Origin: Haloplanus ruber
GTDB taxonomy: Archaea; Halobacteriota; Halobacteria; Halobacteriales; Haloferacaceae
Assembly (NCBI RefSeq): GCF_024494725.1
Contig: NZ_JANHDK010000001.1
Span: 806,001-870,000, forward strand
Length of the DNA: 64,000 nucleotides
Reading direction: 5' to 3'
Part shown: in pieces, positions 1-8,191 of the stretch
Position numbering within the stretch: position 1 is the stretch's first letter
How the letters are laid out: each line of letters opens with the position of its first letter
Program-made: the position numbers and the translations under genes
Notes under the pieces: model-generated
Seen by the model: only the letters and a program-made list of their open reading frames with translations
Told to the model about the DNA's origin: nothing
The model's database searches: none

Positions 1-598
1 GTGGGAGATGCTTGCCGACAAGACGGCCGTCGACGTCGACGACGACGTGTTGGTCTACGGCGCGACAGGTGGCGTCGGTCACGTCGGCGTCCAACTGGCC
101 GACTGGTTCGGGGCGACCGTCACCGCGACGGCGTCGAGCGAGGACAAACGCGCCCTCGCGACGGATCTGGGAGCCGACGCCACGGTCGATTACACCGAAA
201 CCGACGTCGGGGCGTACGTCGACGAGTACACGGACGGCGCCGGCTTCGATGTCGTCTTCGATCCGGTCGGCGACGACCACCTCAACACGGCGTTCGAGGC
301 GGTACGCCCCTACGGAAGCGTCGTGACGACCGAATCGAGCGAGGCAGAGGGTGTCGACCTCTCGCCCATGCACGCCACCTCGCTGGAACTCGGGGTCGTG
401 CTCGTCATCTACCCTGTCCTGGCCGGGCGGGGACAAGCGCGGATCGGCGACGAACTCGAGACGATTGCGACCCTCGTCGATAAGGGCGTCCTCGCCCCAC
501 ACGTCGACGACCGGTATGCGTTCGCGGACGCCGCGGACGCCCACCGCCGCGCCGAAGACGGCGACTTCGTCGGCAAACTTCTGCTCGTCAACGAGTGA
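1..598 (+). CDS. Zinc-type/quinone MDR oxidoreductase, C-terminal part
   Basis: This is the C-terminal ~199 residues of a medium-chain dehydrogenase/reductase. The reading frame is open at the left edge (Trp-Glu precede the first Met at base 8), so the start lies outside the window. A Rossmann nucleotide-binding signature GATGGVG is near residue 20, followed by beta-alpha repeats and a DVVFDPVG segment that is typical of NADPH:quinone reductase-like proteins. The end, DGDFVGKLLLVNE, is the usual C-terminus of the family (GK(I/L)VL). The substrate cannot be told without the catalytic N-terminal half; a quinone or enone reduced with NADPH is the family norm. No partner gene follows within 350 bp. 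Confidence 0.85.
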   Translation, partial: WEMLADKTAVDVDDDVLVYGATGGVGHVGVQLADWFGATVTATASSEDKRALATDLGADATVDYTETDVGAYVDEYTDGAGFDVVFDPVGDDHLNTAFEAVRPYGSVVTTESSEAEGVDLSPMHATSLELGVVLVIYPVLAGRGQARIGDELETIATLVDKGVLAPHVDDRYAFADAADAHRRAEDGDFVGKLLLVNE

Positions 599-953
599 GT
601 GCGTGACCGATCCCCTCTCTCGCTGCCGCGTCCTCCTCGACGCCACTCGTGAACTCGGTTGTCACGTCGTCGTTGCCGGCGAGGGCGACGGTTAGGGGTT
701 CGCCGATTTCGTCCGAGGGGTGTCCGACGGCGAATCTCGCGTCGCCGCGACCGACGAGTCGAGGCAACAAGAGAGTGAGACGCGCCCGTTCTATACGCCA
801 CGGCCGTACGACGACTGTGTCGACGATTTGTGCAGGGTGTCACTATTGATGGTGCCGCCCACGCCCCCCACCGGACCCTACTACTTTGTACGGCGGACGC
901 GATAGTCTGGCACCAGCGTGTCGACGGCGACGACACGCGGAGGATGATTTTCG
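599..953. other. Gene-poor gap, 355 bp
   Basis: I see no convincing gene here. A minus-strand frame from about 770 to 588 has G/C-rich third positions but only a TTG start and no recognisable family, so it could be a remnant or chance. No tRNA or clear hairpin was seen. The last ~60 bp before 954 should carry the promoter of the next gene, but no strong TATA box is evident. Confidence 0.4.
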
Positions 954-1883
954 ATGACAGCCACTGATCGTGCGGAAGGCGTCTTGCTCGGACTCGCGTG
1001 CGGCGACGCGCTCGGTCGTCCGGTCGAGTTCCGATCACCACGGCGTATCGAACGGGAGCACGGACGACTCGACGAGATGGTGGGCGACGGTACCCACCGC
1101 AAACCGCCGGGTACCATCACGGACGACACCGAACTGGCGCTCCGGATCGCCCGCAGTCTCGTCGAGCGAGGTACGTTCGACGGCGCCGACATCGCGGAAC
1201 GGTTCGTCGAGTGGTACCGGAGTGACCCGTTCGACATCGGCGGGCTCACTGCCGACGCCCTCCGACTCATCGACCAGGGACACGCGTGGGACGGCGCCGG
1301 ACAAACCTGCTGGGAGGCGCGGCCGGAAGGACAGAACGCGGGCAACGGCAGCGTCATGCGATGTGGGCCGCACGCGCTCGCGTTCGACGGCGACGAATCC
1401 GCGCTCGTGACTGCGAGTGCGGCTTCCTCTCGGATCACCCACGCCGACCCGCGGTGTACGTACGGCTGTGCCGTGCTGAATCTCACTGTCGCGAACTGTC
1501 TGCACGAGCGCGAACGGCCGCTCGCGGCCGCGCTGGAGACCGTTCGTGTGGACGCTCCAGACGAACTCGTCGACGCACTCGAACCGATCGTTGCGGGGGC
1601 AGAGCCCGAGCCACTCTCGAACAGCGGCTACGTCGTCCACACGCTCCAGACGGCGCTTTACGAGGCACTCACAGCCGATCAGGCCGGTGAAGCGATCATC
1701 GGCGCCGTCAATCGGGGTGGTGACACCGACACGCTCGGTGCCGTCGCCGGCGCTGTCGCGGGCGCTCGGTTCGGCGCGTCGTCACTCCCGCCCGCGTGGC
1801 TCGATGTGGTCGACGAGGTCGGTGAACTTCGTGACCTCGCCGGCGACCTGTTCGAGGGAACGTACACGCCAGTACCGTCCTGA
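954..1883 (+). CDS. ADP-ribosylglycohydrolase (DraG/ARH family)
   Basis: The 309-residue protein has the complete set of ADP-ribosylglycohydrolase signatures: GLACGDALG at 13-21, the Mg-binding TDDTE at 56-60, GNGSVMR near 128-134 and the C-terminal GGDTDT at 255-260. The family uses a two-metal (usually Mg2+) site to hydrolyse N- or O-linked ADP-ribose from proteins or small molecules. Length and motif spacing are normal, so it should be active. It stands alone: a 355-bp gap precedes it and a 383-bp gap follows. The natural substrate is unknown; DraG-type nitrogenase control is unlikely because no nitrogenase genes are nearby. Stress-related removal of ADP-ribose, or ADP-ribosyl nucleoside metabolism, is only an inference. 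Confidence 0.92.
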   Translation: MTATDRAEGVLLGLACGDALGRPVEFRSPRRIEREHGRLDEMVGDGTHRKPPGTITDDTELALRIARSLVERGTFDGADIAERFVEWYRSDPFDIGGLTADALRLIDQGHAWDGAGQTCWEARPEGQNAGNGSVMRCGPHALAFDGDESALVTASAASSRITHADPRCTYGCAVLNLTVANCLHERERPLAAALETVRVDAPDELVDALEPIVAGAEPEPLSNSGYVVHTLQTALYEALTADQAGEAIIGAVNRGGDTDTLGAVAGAVAGARFGASSLPPAWLDVVDEVGELRDLAGDLFEGTYTPVPS

Positions 1884-2266
1884 GCGGCGCTCCAGAACGG
1901 TTGTACCGGTACGCGTGTCGTGGATTCCACGCGCGCTCGACAATTTCTTGACGAAGGCAGGGAACGCGACGAGGAACTGCGAGAGGAGTGATCGGGCTAA
2001 TTCGACTACTCGGAATCGAGCCCACTCCAATCGCCCCGTTACGATCTTTGACCGTCACCCGGCGTGACGGGATTCGATCTCGTCGTGTCGATGCGAGCGG
2101 GTTGACCGATCAGCCCTGTGCGATGGGTCCCAGCTAGGGCCGGGATCACCGTTCGACAGCCGGTCCGTGAGATCCCTCATTTGCAATAGCGCAACGGGAC
2201 AGTGTGGCACCCAAAGTCCTCTCAGGCCACAGAAGGACGATCTCGGTTCCAACTCGTGGGGGGCAA
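1884..2266. other. Gene-poor gap, 383 bp
   Basis: No open frame here has a known family, a good start and haloarchaeal codon use together. The segment separates the ADP-ribosylglycohydrolase from the convergent nuclease cassette and is visibly less G/C-biased than its neighbours, which fits an accessory-region junction. I see no insertion-sequence ends or attachment-site repeats. Confidence 0.4.
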
Positions 2267-2977
2267 CTACGGCGAATCAGTCTCCACAATCGCCTCAGAT
2301 ACCCGATCGAGTACGGCGGGATCACAGGCTTCGTCGACGTGATCGACGTTCCACAAGCCGGAGCGACGGATTTTCTCGCTCGAAGTGTCGTGGCCGAGCC
2401 ACCGAGCGTCTCGGGGATCGATCGGGTCCTCGCCGTAGTTGCTCACGAGCGCGATGACGTTCCGTTCGAGGTACGCCCTGTCGCTATCGGGGCTTGGTTC
2501 GTCGTCGACGTTCACCCAGAGAAAGGGAAGGTCGCGGATGTAGTCGCTGACGCGTCGTTCAAGATCGAGTTCCTCAAGACGGAGATCGCGGCCGGCACTG
2601 CTTCCGTGTCCCCACTGAGGATACTCGTCGTGGAGACCGTGACGTTCGACGAGCGCTTCCCCAACGCGTTCCCGGAAGACGGAGCCTCGATGGTTGCCGC
2701 CATCCTCGTACGTCCCACTCAGCGCGCCACGATGGGTTCGGAGGCGGTTCCACAGCGTCGTACCGCTTCCCTCGGAGACGGCGTGCGTGCCGACGCGCGT
2801 GAGGCGTAGCTGATCGCCGTTCGCTCGGTACTCGCCGTTGGCGAAAAAGAAGTAAACGCCTCGATCCGGCCAGTCCATGTAGCCGTCGCAGTCGCGGAGG
2901 CGGCGTTTCCCGCCAACATGTCGTTCGAGATCGTCGAAGAGCGAATACAGCCGATCAAGGCGTGCGTCCCGATCCAT
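2267..2977 (-). CDS. GIY-YIG-like nuclease protein
   Basis: The 236-residue protein opens with a short helical region and then a GIY-YIG-like core: GVYFFF at 40-45 in place of GIY, RVGTH at 61-65 in place of YIG, a helix WNRLRTHRG at 76-84 with the expected Arg, and a conserved-looking GNHRGSVFR at 94-102. The rest has no domain I can name; it ends with a WLGH...SGLWN segment. GIY-YIG enzymes cut DNA through Tyr/Arg/Glu chemistry. The gene starts 9 bp after the PD-(D/E)XK gene on the same strand, so the two are almost certainly one transcript. Restriction or phage defence is an inference from that pairing. The fold call rests on motif reading only. Confidence 0.6.
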   Translation of the reverse strand: MDRDARLDRLYSLFDDLERHVGGKRRLRDCDGYMDWPDRGVYFFFANGEYRANGDQLRLTRVGTHAVSEGSGTTLWNRLRTHRGALSGTYEDGGNHRGSVFRERVGEALVERHGLHDEYPQWGHGSSAGRDLRLEELDLERRVSDYIRDLPFLWVNVDDEPSPDSDRAYLERNVIALVSNYGEDPIDPRDARWLGHDTSSEKIRRSGLWNVDHVDEACDPAVLDRVSEAIVETDSP

Positions 2978-2986
2978 AGGATGCGT

Positions 2987-4042
2987 CTATTCGGCCCACT
3001 GCAAATCAGCTGGGGTGTACGAGTACTGCTTCAGCCCTTGCTCGTCGCAGTGCGAGGCAAGCTTTCCCGGGGATATCCCCAGATCGTCAAGCTGTCCGGT
3101 GTAGACCACGGCCACCGACTCGTTAGAGTCGTCCGCCCGGGCGATGACAATCGCTTCGTCGGGATCCTCGTGGTTCGCATTGACGACGCGATCACCCGCG
3201 GTGAACGGATTCGTCGCGAAATCCAGATTCGTGTGCTTGTACGTGTACAGCTTGACATCCTGGTCGTCACAGTACGAAGAGAGAAGCGCGGGATCGATGT
3301 CTCGCCAGTCACCGGGACCGGTGTCGAGCGTACTGGGGAATGCGACCCGAACGGCTTCACCGTCTATCGACTGACCGTAGACGCCAGCGTCCTTCTCCGG
3401 AGGAAGCACTTCGACGACGACGGCCACCGACGCCTCCGGATCACCGGATTTGACGACGCGATCACCCGGCGAGAAGGGATTCTGCGGTTTCTGGTTCATG
3501 TGGGCGGTGTTCGGACCCAGATCCATCAGCTCGTTCATCGGACGGGTCGCGAGGTGATCCAGTTTCGTGGGTTCGTCTCCGGCGTACACTTCCTGCGTCG
3601 CGACCTTCGATTCGAGTGTCTCGACGCGCTCCCAGCCGAGCAGAATGAGGCCGTCTTCGTTGTCCCGGTGCCACACCATGACGACGATTTCGTCGTCGGG
3701 ATCCTGTGCGAGCAGTTTCGACGGACGGAACGCAGAGACGTCTCGGGAGGTCTTCACGTCAATCTCATATCCGAACACCTCGAAATCGTAGGCGGAGAAA
3801 CTCTCGGGGTTACACTTGCGGATCGCCGCCTCGTTCTCCCACTCCCACATTTCCACCGGGAGGTACTCCCGACAGAACTGCTCGAACGCGAGTTCGCCGA
3901 GATTCCCACGGCGTTTGGTGGGGATGTTGTCGGCGCCCTGTTTCACGGCTTGGTGGTGCGCGCGCTGGCGGTCGACGCCGTCGGGCGTATAGAGGTACAC
4001 CATGTCGATATCCAAAACGCGGCTGATGAATCTATCGGCCAC
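2987..4042 (-). CDS. PD-(D/E)XK-type endonuclease with two C-terminal repeats
   Basis: The 351-residue protein has an N-terminal restriction-endonuclease-like core: Glu50 in GNLGELAFEQF, Asp86 in AYDFEVFG, and the catalytic strand EIDVKTS with Asp95 and Lys97, followed by a hydrophobic strand DEIVVMVW. The C-terminal half is two copies of one module, at about 188-277 and 278-351. Each starts NPF(S/T)xGDRVV and ends with a CD(D/E)Q..K.Y(T/S)Y segment; the modules are possibly SH3-like. The start chosen is GTG at 4042; ATG at 4003 (residue 14) would keep the whole core. It is the first gene of a two-gene unit with the GIY-YIG-like protein. Metal-dependent DNA cleavage is expected from the motif; target and role are unknown. 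Confidence 0.65.
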   Translation of the reverse strand: MADRFISRVLDIDMVYLYTPDGVDRQRAHHQAVKQGADNIPTKRRGNLGELAFEQFCREYLPVEMWEWENEAAIRKCNPESFSAYDFEVFGYEIDVKTSRDVSAFRPSKLLAQDPDDEIVVMVWHRDNEDGLILLGWERVETLESKVATQEVYAGDEPTKLDHLATRPMNELMDLGPNTAHMNQKPQNPFSPGDRVVKSGDPEASVAVVVEVLPPEKDAGVYGQSIDGEAVRVAFPSTLDTGPGDWRDIDPALLSSYCDDQDVKLYTYKHTNLDFATNPFTAGDRVVNANHEDPDEAIVIARADDSNESVAVVYTGQLDDLGISPGKLASHCDEQGLKQYSYTPADLQWAE

Positions 4043-4242
4043 CCCGATCGCGCACGTTCACGAACAGTAAGAGACGGGCTGTGGTCGTTATGACCCCCCG
4101 TGGGGATCTGGAAGATGTAGCGGTCTCTGATCGCTCCCGTTGAGAGTTCGCTGGGGCGCTGTTGGTGATCGGTCTGCTCCGAGACGGTAACGCTGCTGTG
4201 TCCTTCGCTCTCGTCGCTGGTCGATCCGCGCTCCCCGGATAC

Positions 4243-4591
4243 TCAGAAGCTATTCTGGACGGCATCCATCTTGCACTGGACACAGAGGTCGTCGAAGATA
4301 CAACCGACGTTGTCGTAGGGGCAGACGTGGGCTTCGGTTTCGACCGAGAGGCGACGTTTCTGCTGTCGCCATTCGACCTCCCACGCGTCGATAGACATCT
4401 CGGTAGAGGTGAATACGATCTCGCCCTCGCGGTTTTCGATCTTGGCGACCGTTTCCGGCGTGAGTTCCGCTTTGACGACCGCGATGGCTTCCTCGTAGGA
4501 CTGACAGTCGCGCCGCTCTCGGTCTGTGTCGAGCAAGACGACCGTGATCGCACGGTCAGTCGTCTCGGTCGGGTCGTGGCTCGATGTCACC
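4243..4591 (-). CDS. Small cysteine-rich protein, unknown
   Basis: I do not recognise the family. The frame gives about 115 residues from a GTG at 4591, starting with VTSSHDPTETTDR and a beta strand AITVVLLDT. It ends in a cluster with CPYDNVGC and then CVQC, which could bind a metal. A longer version from 4680 would add a hydrophobic N-terminus (about residues 10-25) that could act as a membrane anchor, so the start is uncertain. Codon use is reasonable and the opposite frames look like shadows. It is on the same strand as the nuclease pair but 200 bp upstream of it, so it may belong to that cassette or stand alone. Confidence 0.5.
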
Positions 4592-4742
4592 GTGTGCAGT
4601 CGGGATTCGGAGAACAATAAGATCACTCCCAGCAGGAACACCAACCGACCAGAGGCGACACCGAGATCGAAAAGAGACATCGAGCGCGACGCGGACAGAC
4701 GTCACGGATAGCTATTACAGTGGAGTGGGTCACTTATCGACG

Positions 4743-5234
4743 ATGCACAAGTTCGCCCCCGCGGCCGAGGACGAACGGATCGTCTTCGGCGCCTGTCGTC
4801 CGAACCACCCGCGACGAGCGCCACCCGACAGTTCGGTCGACGACTGGGTGCGAGACATGCAGAACCGAGACGTCGAGCGCGTCTGCTGTCTGCTCGACGA
4901 GTCACAGCTGAGCGAGTACGACAACCTCCTCGACACCTACGTGACGAGCTTCGGCGCGGATCGCGTGGCTCACGCGCCAATCGAGGATTTCAGCGTCGTC
5001 GACCGAGGGACACTCCACGAGACGATTCTGCCGTTTCTCGACGCGTCGAAAGCCGCCTCGGAGCGCGTCGTCGTCCACTGTTCGGCAGGCTCGGGACGAA
5101 CGGGACACGTACTGGCGCTCTGGCTCGCATACGACCGAGGCTGTAGCGTCGAAGATGCGGTCGCGGAAGTGCGCCGAATGGGACGCCGACCGCTCGAGGC
5201 CGCGAGTAGGGCTGACTTGCGCGCGTTACTGTAG
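4743..5234 (+). CDS. Dual-specificity/tyrosine protein phosphatase
   Basis: The 163-residue protein is a compact DSP/PTP. The phosphate loop is [10 protein letters not shown] at 112-121, with catalytic Cys113 and Arg119 in the CX5R pattern. Asp82, in IEDF, is in the right place to be the general acid. The start at the ATG in 4743 gives the normal length for archaeal single-domain enzymes; the frame is open further upstream but without family-like sequence. These enzymes remove phosphate from Tyr, Ser/Thr or sometimes small phosphorylated molecules. No kinase is adjacent. The next gene (DUF309) lies 118 bp downstream and is probably transcribed separately. Confidence 0.88.
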   Translation: MHKFAPAAEDERIVFGACRPNHPRRAPPDSSVDDWVRDMQNRDVERVCCLLDESQLSEYDNLLDTYVTSFGADRVAHAPIEDFSVVDRGTLHETILPFLDASKAASERVVVHCSAGSGRTGHVLALWLAYDRGCSVEDAVAEVRRMGRRPLEAASRADLRALL

Positions 5235-5352
5235 CGGACTGTCGTATCGGGCACGGTCACCCCTCTCAACGGTGAAGTTCGGCAGCCCGCCAACAGCGCT
5301 CACGAGGGGATCGGTCGGTGCGATTAGGTGGCTTGGACTACTATCCGCCGCT

Positions 5353-5847
5353 ATGGACGATCACACCCGAGACGACACTGTGGGTCCCCCAATCTCGGGA
5401 AGCCCCACAGGATGGGACGCCAGCCGGGGGCTGTCCAACGGGTGGGAACACGGCACGCTCCGTCGCGCCGTGGTTCACGGTGTGCGCCTCTACAATGCCG
5501 GTGCCTTCCACGAGGCACACGATTGTTTCGAATCAGAGTGGTACAACTACGGGAGCGGGTCGACCGAGAGCGCGTTTCTCCACGGGATGGTACAGGTCGC
5601 TGCGGGCGCGTACAAACACTTCGACTTCGAGAACGACGACGGCATGCGTTCGCTGTTCGAGACGGCGCTCCAGTACCTCCACGGGGTGCCCGAAGATTAC
5701 TACGGCGTCAGCGTCGACGAGGTTCGGACGACACTACAGGCTGCTCTCGACGACCCGGAGACACTCGATGGCTGGCACATCGAACTCGATGGCAACCGTC
5801 CCGTCGCGATGGACCACGACCGTGAGTTCGCCGAACAGTTGGAGTAA
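5353..5847 (+). CDS. DUF309 family protein
   Basis: The 164-residue protein carries the DUF309 hallmark, an alpha-helical domain with FHEAHDCFE at 52-60 and [13 protein letters not shown] at 77-89. The function of the family is unknown; the conserved His/Glu pattern suggests a metal or phosphate site. The chosen start, MDDHTRDD at 5353, is supported by the decayed copy at 6058-5880, whose similarity begins at exactly the same Met. The first 30 residues, rich in Ser, Pro and Gly, are probably disordered. It lies between the phosphatase and its own inverted pseudogene copy. Confidence 0.82.
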   Translation: MDDHTRDDTVGPPISGSPTGWDASRGLSNGWEHGTLRRAVVHGVRLYNAGAFHEAHDCFESEWYNYGSGSTESAFLHGMVQVAAGAYKHFDFENDDGMRSLFETALQYLHGVPEDYYGVSVDEVRTTLQAALDDPETLDGWHIELDGNRPVAMDHDREFAEQLE

Positions 5848-5879
5848 CTGTTCGGATTCGTTGGGACATCGGAAAGCAA

Positions 5880-6058
5880 TCTCGAAGCGGTCGTGCGATT
5901 CGTGGAACGTGTCGGCGCTGTAACGGCGGACCGTGGGCGGCCGCGCGACGGAGCGTGCCGTGTTCTCACCCGTTAGACGAGGTACGCACCGCACTCCAGC
6001 CGGTTGGATCACTAGACACCGGCGACCCCACGGCGGACTCACGGGTGTGTTCGTCCAT
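5880..6058 (-). pseudogene. Inverted, truncated copy of the DUF309 gene
   Basis: Read on the minus strand this begins MDEHTRESAVGSPVS and continues ...TGW...SSNG, matching the first 30 residues of the DUF309 protein at 5353. The Trp31 codon (TGG) is TGA here, at 5968-5966. After the stop the match continues (EHGTLRRA, then FHESHD-like sequence in a neighbouring frame) up to the FHEAHDCFE motif and is then lost. About 20 bp around the stop are nearly identical to the parent. It is therefore a 5' fragment, about 180 bp long, in opposite orientation. It looks like a duplication or gene-conversion remnant and should not be functional. Confidence 0.75.
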
Positions 6059-6140
6059 CCCGACCTCAGTCGGGCCACCGGCCCACGGTGGTCCCGAGCG
6101 GACGGAAACGCACTTCAACGCCGGGAACTTGGGACGCACA

Positions 6141-7007
6141 ATGAGGATTCGAGAGTTCGGCGACGACCCCCAGGTGGCGGTCGTCGCGGCGGTCCACGGC
6201 GACGAACCCTGCGGCCCCCGTGCGGTCGACGAACTGCTTTCCGACCCGCCGGCGTTCCGGCGGCCGGTGAAGTTCGTCGTCGCCAACGAGCGTGCCCTGG
6301 ACCGTGACGTGCGGTATCTGGACGACGACCTCAACCGGGCGTTCCCCGGCGACACGAACGCACAGAGCCACGAGCGGCGACTGGCCCCCCGACTGCTGGC
6401 CGAGTTGGAGGGCTGTACGACGCTCGCGCTCCACTCCACACAGTCGTATGCCGATCCCTTTGCCCTGGTTGACACTATCGGTCCGGAGACGGCGGCGCTG
6501 TGTTCCCACCTCCCCGTCGACGCAGTCGTCGAGACGGCCGCGTACGCCGGCGGTCGGCTGATCGACTACCCCGGCATCGTCGAGGTGGAGTGTGGTCTCC
6601 AGTGGTCCGAGACCGCTGCGGCGAACGCCCGACGGCTGATCGAGGCCTTCCTCGCGGCGACGGACGTTCTACCGGAGGAGACGGCACCCGCGGCGCCCGA
6701 TCCCGACGTACCGATCTTCCGTCTCACCGGGCAGGTGCCGAAGGCGCCGGCGGACGAACACGAGGTGTTCGTCGAGAACTTCGAGCGTGTCTCCGCCGGC
6801 GTGCCGTTCGCGGCAGCCGACGGCGACGACCGGGTGGCCGAGGAACCCTTCTATCCCATTCTGATGTCGGCCGAGGGGTACGAGGACGTGTTCGGATACG
6901 CGGGCGAGCGGGTTGGCCGCCTCGCTGACGTCGACGACCCAACGGACGGTCACTCCTCGCGGGAGACGAGTTCGACCAGCGTGAGGTCACGGTCGAGCAT
7001 ACAGTAG
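6141..7007 (+). CDS. Succinylglutamate desuccinylase/aspartoacylase-type deacylase
   Basis: The 288-residue protein belongs to the zinc carboxypeptidase-like AstE/AspA family. Zinc ligands appear as H19xxE22 in AVHGDEPCG and H98 in LALHST; the DDDLNRAFPG motif at 61-70 and the VEVECG segment with a candidate catalytic Glu are also present. The family cleaves N-acyl groups from amino acids such as N-acetylaspartate or N-succinylglutamate; the exact substrate is not visible. The start at the ATG in 6141 is set by homology beginning at once with MRIREFG. The last ~58 bp overlap, tail to tail, the UPF0179 gene on the other strand, so the Ser/Arg-rich C-terminal tail is probably unstructured. Confidence 0.85.
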   Translation: MRIREFGDDPQVAVVAAVHGDEPCGPRAVDELLSDPPAFRRPVKFVVANERALDRDVRYLDDDLNRAFPGDTNAQSHERRLAPRLLAELEGCTTLALHSTQSYADPFALVDTIGPETAALCSHLPVDAVVETAAYAGGRLIDYPGIVEVECGLQWSETAAANARRLIEAFLAATDVLPEETAPAAPDPDVPIFRLTGQVPKAPADEHEVFVENFERVSAGVPFAAADGDDRVAEEPFYPILMSAEGYEDVFGYAGERVGRLADVDDPTDGHSSRETSSTSVRSRSSIQ

Positions 7008-7399
7008 TCGTGTGGCGGGTCGCCGACGACTTCGTCGATGCGGTACTCGACGCCGAGTTCGGCGCCGTCAGGAACACAGTAGGTGTGACTCGGACAGTCG
7101 GTGTACGGACACGACCCCGCCAACTCCGTCTTGCTGCCGGCGTACGCACTCTTCGAGGGCACGTTGGCGGGGATGGGCGCCGGTTCGACCTCGACGGCAC
7201 GGACGCCGCCGTCGTGGACGGCACAGTCGAGGGTCTGTGCGTTCTCGCGAACGCCCGTGATCCGGTAGCGAGTGCCCGGCGAGAGGTCGAGACATTGGCC
7301 GCGGTACGGACAGCCCTCGCAGGCGCTCGACTCGCCGCGGAAGACGAACTCGCGTCCGACCTCCGCGAGGCGCGTTCCGATGAGCGTGACCTCTGACAT
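6950..7399 (-). CDS. UPF0179 family protein
   Basis: The 149-residue protein matches the archaeal UPF0179 family in length and cysteine pattern: CEGCPYRGQC (Cys27, 30, 36), Cys59, CPYTDCPSHTYC (Cys97, 102, 108) and a late Cys. The cysteine sets suggest zinc or Fe-S binding. Its biochemical role is unknown. The ATG at 7399 starts the conserved MSEVTLIGTRLAEVG. Its 3' end overlaps the deacylase gene by 58 bp in a convergent arrangement. The conserved haloarchaeal gene upstream at 7811-7425 is on the same strand 25 bp away, so the two are likely cotranscribed. Confidence 0.88.
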   Translation of the reverse strand: MSEVTLIGTRLAEVGREFVFRGESSACEGCPYRGQCLDLSPGTRYRITGVRENAQTLDCAVHDGGVRAVEVEPAPIPANVPSKSAYAGSKTELAGSCPYTDCPSHTYCVPDGAELGVEYRIDEVVGDPPHDYCMLDRDLTLVELVSREE

Positions 7400-7424
7400 G
7401 TACGGAGGTTCACGGCCCTGTCGG

Positions 7425-7811
7425 TTAAGCCTCGCGACCGAGTAGTTCGTCGAGGCGCTCGAAGTACGCCTCGCGGGGCACCTGATAGGCGTCGCGGTAG
7501 TCGACCTCACCGGCGGCGAACGCCCGGGCGAACTCGACCGCCGTCGCGGTGGCCCCGGCCCGGTCGTCGGCGGATTCGACCCGCGCCTCGACCTCGGGTT
7601 CGAGATACAGCGTGACGGTCCAGCCGTCGCTGTTCCCGCGCCTGCCACCGGGTCGACGCCGGGGCGACCCCGGCGAGAGGTAGACCGTCGGAAGGCAGGG
7701 CGCGGGGAAGGCGTCGGTGTCGAACACGTCGGGGCGGTACGCCAGGATCGCCCGCCCCTCGGCTTCCTCGTGCCAGACCGTCCAGCCGTCGGGGAGCGAG
7801 TCGAAGGTCAC
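7425..7811 (-). CDS. Conserved haloarchaeal protein (DUF5820-like)
   Basis: The 128-residue protein starts at GTG with MTFDSLPDGWTVWHEE and has a RAILAYRPDVFDTDAFPAPC core with alternating strands, then an amphipathic helix containing EFARAFAAGEVDYRD. I recognise it as a family that is common in haloarchaea and has no known function. The middle, an Arg/Gly/Pro-rich stretch near residues 47-60, looks like a linker. It precedes the UPF0179 gene by 25 bp on the same strand, which suggests a shared transcript. No signal peptide or membrane segment is present, so it is likely cytoplasmic. Confidence 0.72.
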   Translation of the reverse strand: MTFDSLPDGWTVWHEEAEGRAILAYRPDVFDTDAFPAPCLPTVYLSPGSPRRRPGGRRGNSDGWTVTLYLEPEVEARVESADDRAGATATAVEFARAFAAGEVDYRDAYQVPREAYFERLDELLGREA

Positions 7812-8191
7812 AGTTCCCCGTTCGTCCCGACGACCCTATAGTTCGTGGTGTCGGTCGAGAAGTCGCTATCGACGACGATTCGGGTCGGTGAGTTCGAGCG
7901 GGTGGATTCGGCGTCCGGCGAACGCGATCCGAGGTGGTGATAGGTGGGTCGTCAGCAAAGTGTCGCCCGGAACACTAACGTCCGGCCTCATCCCTGGCGG
8001 CGTGCCGTGTCGGCCGGCTAACCCTCGTGCCGGGCGGTCGCGGGGTTGGATCGGCTGTGCGACGGACAGCCCGTGTCACGTGCCCGGGTTCGCCGCGCGG
8101 TCATCGCGCCCTAGTGGGCGTGCTCGGGCGGGGACTGAAGGCACGCACTCAACCAGAGACGGCCCAGCGGCTAACCTCTTGTGACACGGCG
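7812..8191. other. Gene-poor gap with nested hairpins, 380 bp
   Basis: There is no supported protein gene. Several inverted repeats cluster between 8053 and 8145: GGCTGT/ACAGCC (8053-8058 with 8066-8071), CGTGCC/GGCACG (8079-8084 with 8140-8145), GCCCG/CGGGC (8082-8086 with 8125-8129), GCGCG/CGCGC (8095-8099 with 8105-8109) and GCCC-TAGT-GGGC (8108-8119). They are partly alternative to each other. This could be a structured RNA, a pair of terminators between the convergent ends, or chance in high-GC DNA. I see no signature of RNase P RNA or 7S RNA. Confidence 0.3.

Noticed and set aside
588-770. Minus-strand frame of 60 codons after the MDR gene
   Set aside because: Only a TTG start, no family and no promoter; kept as gap.
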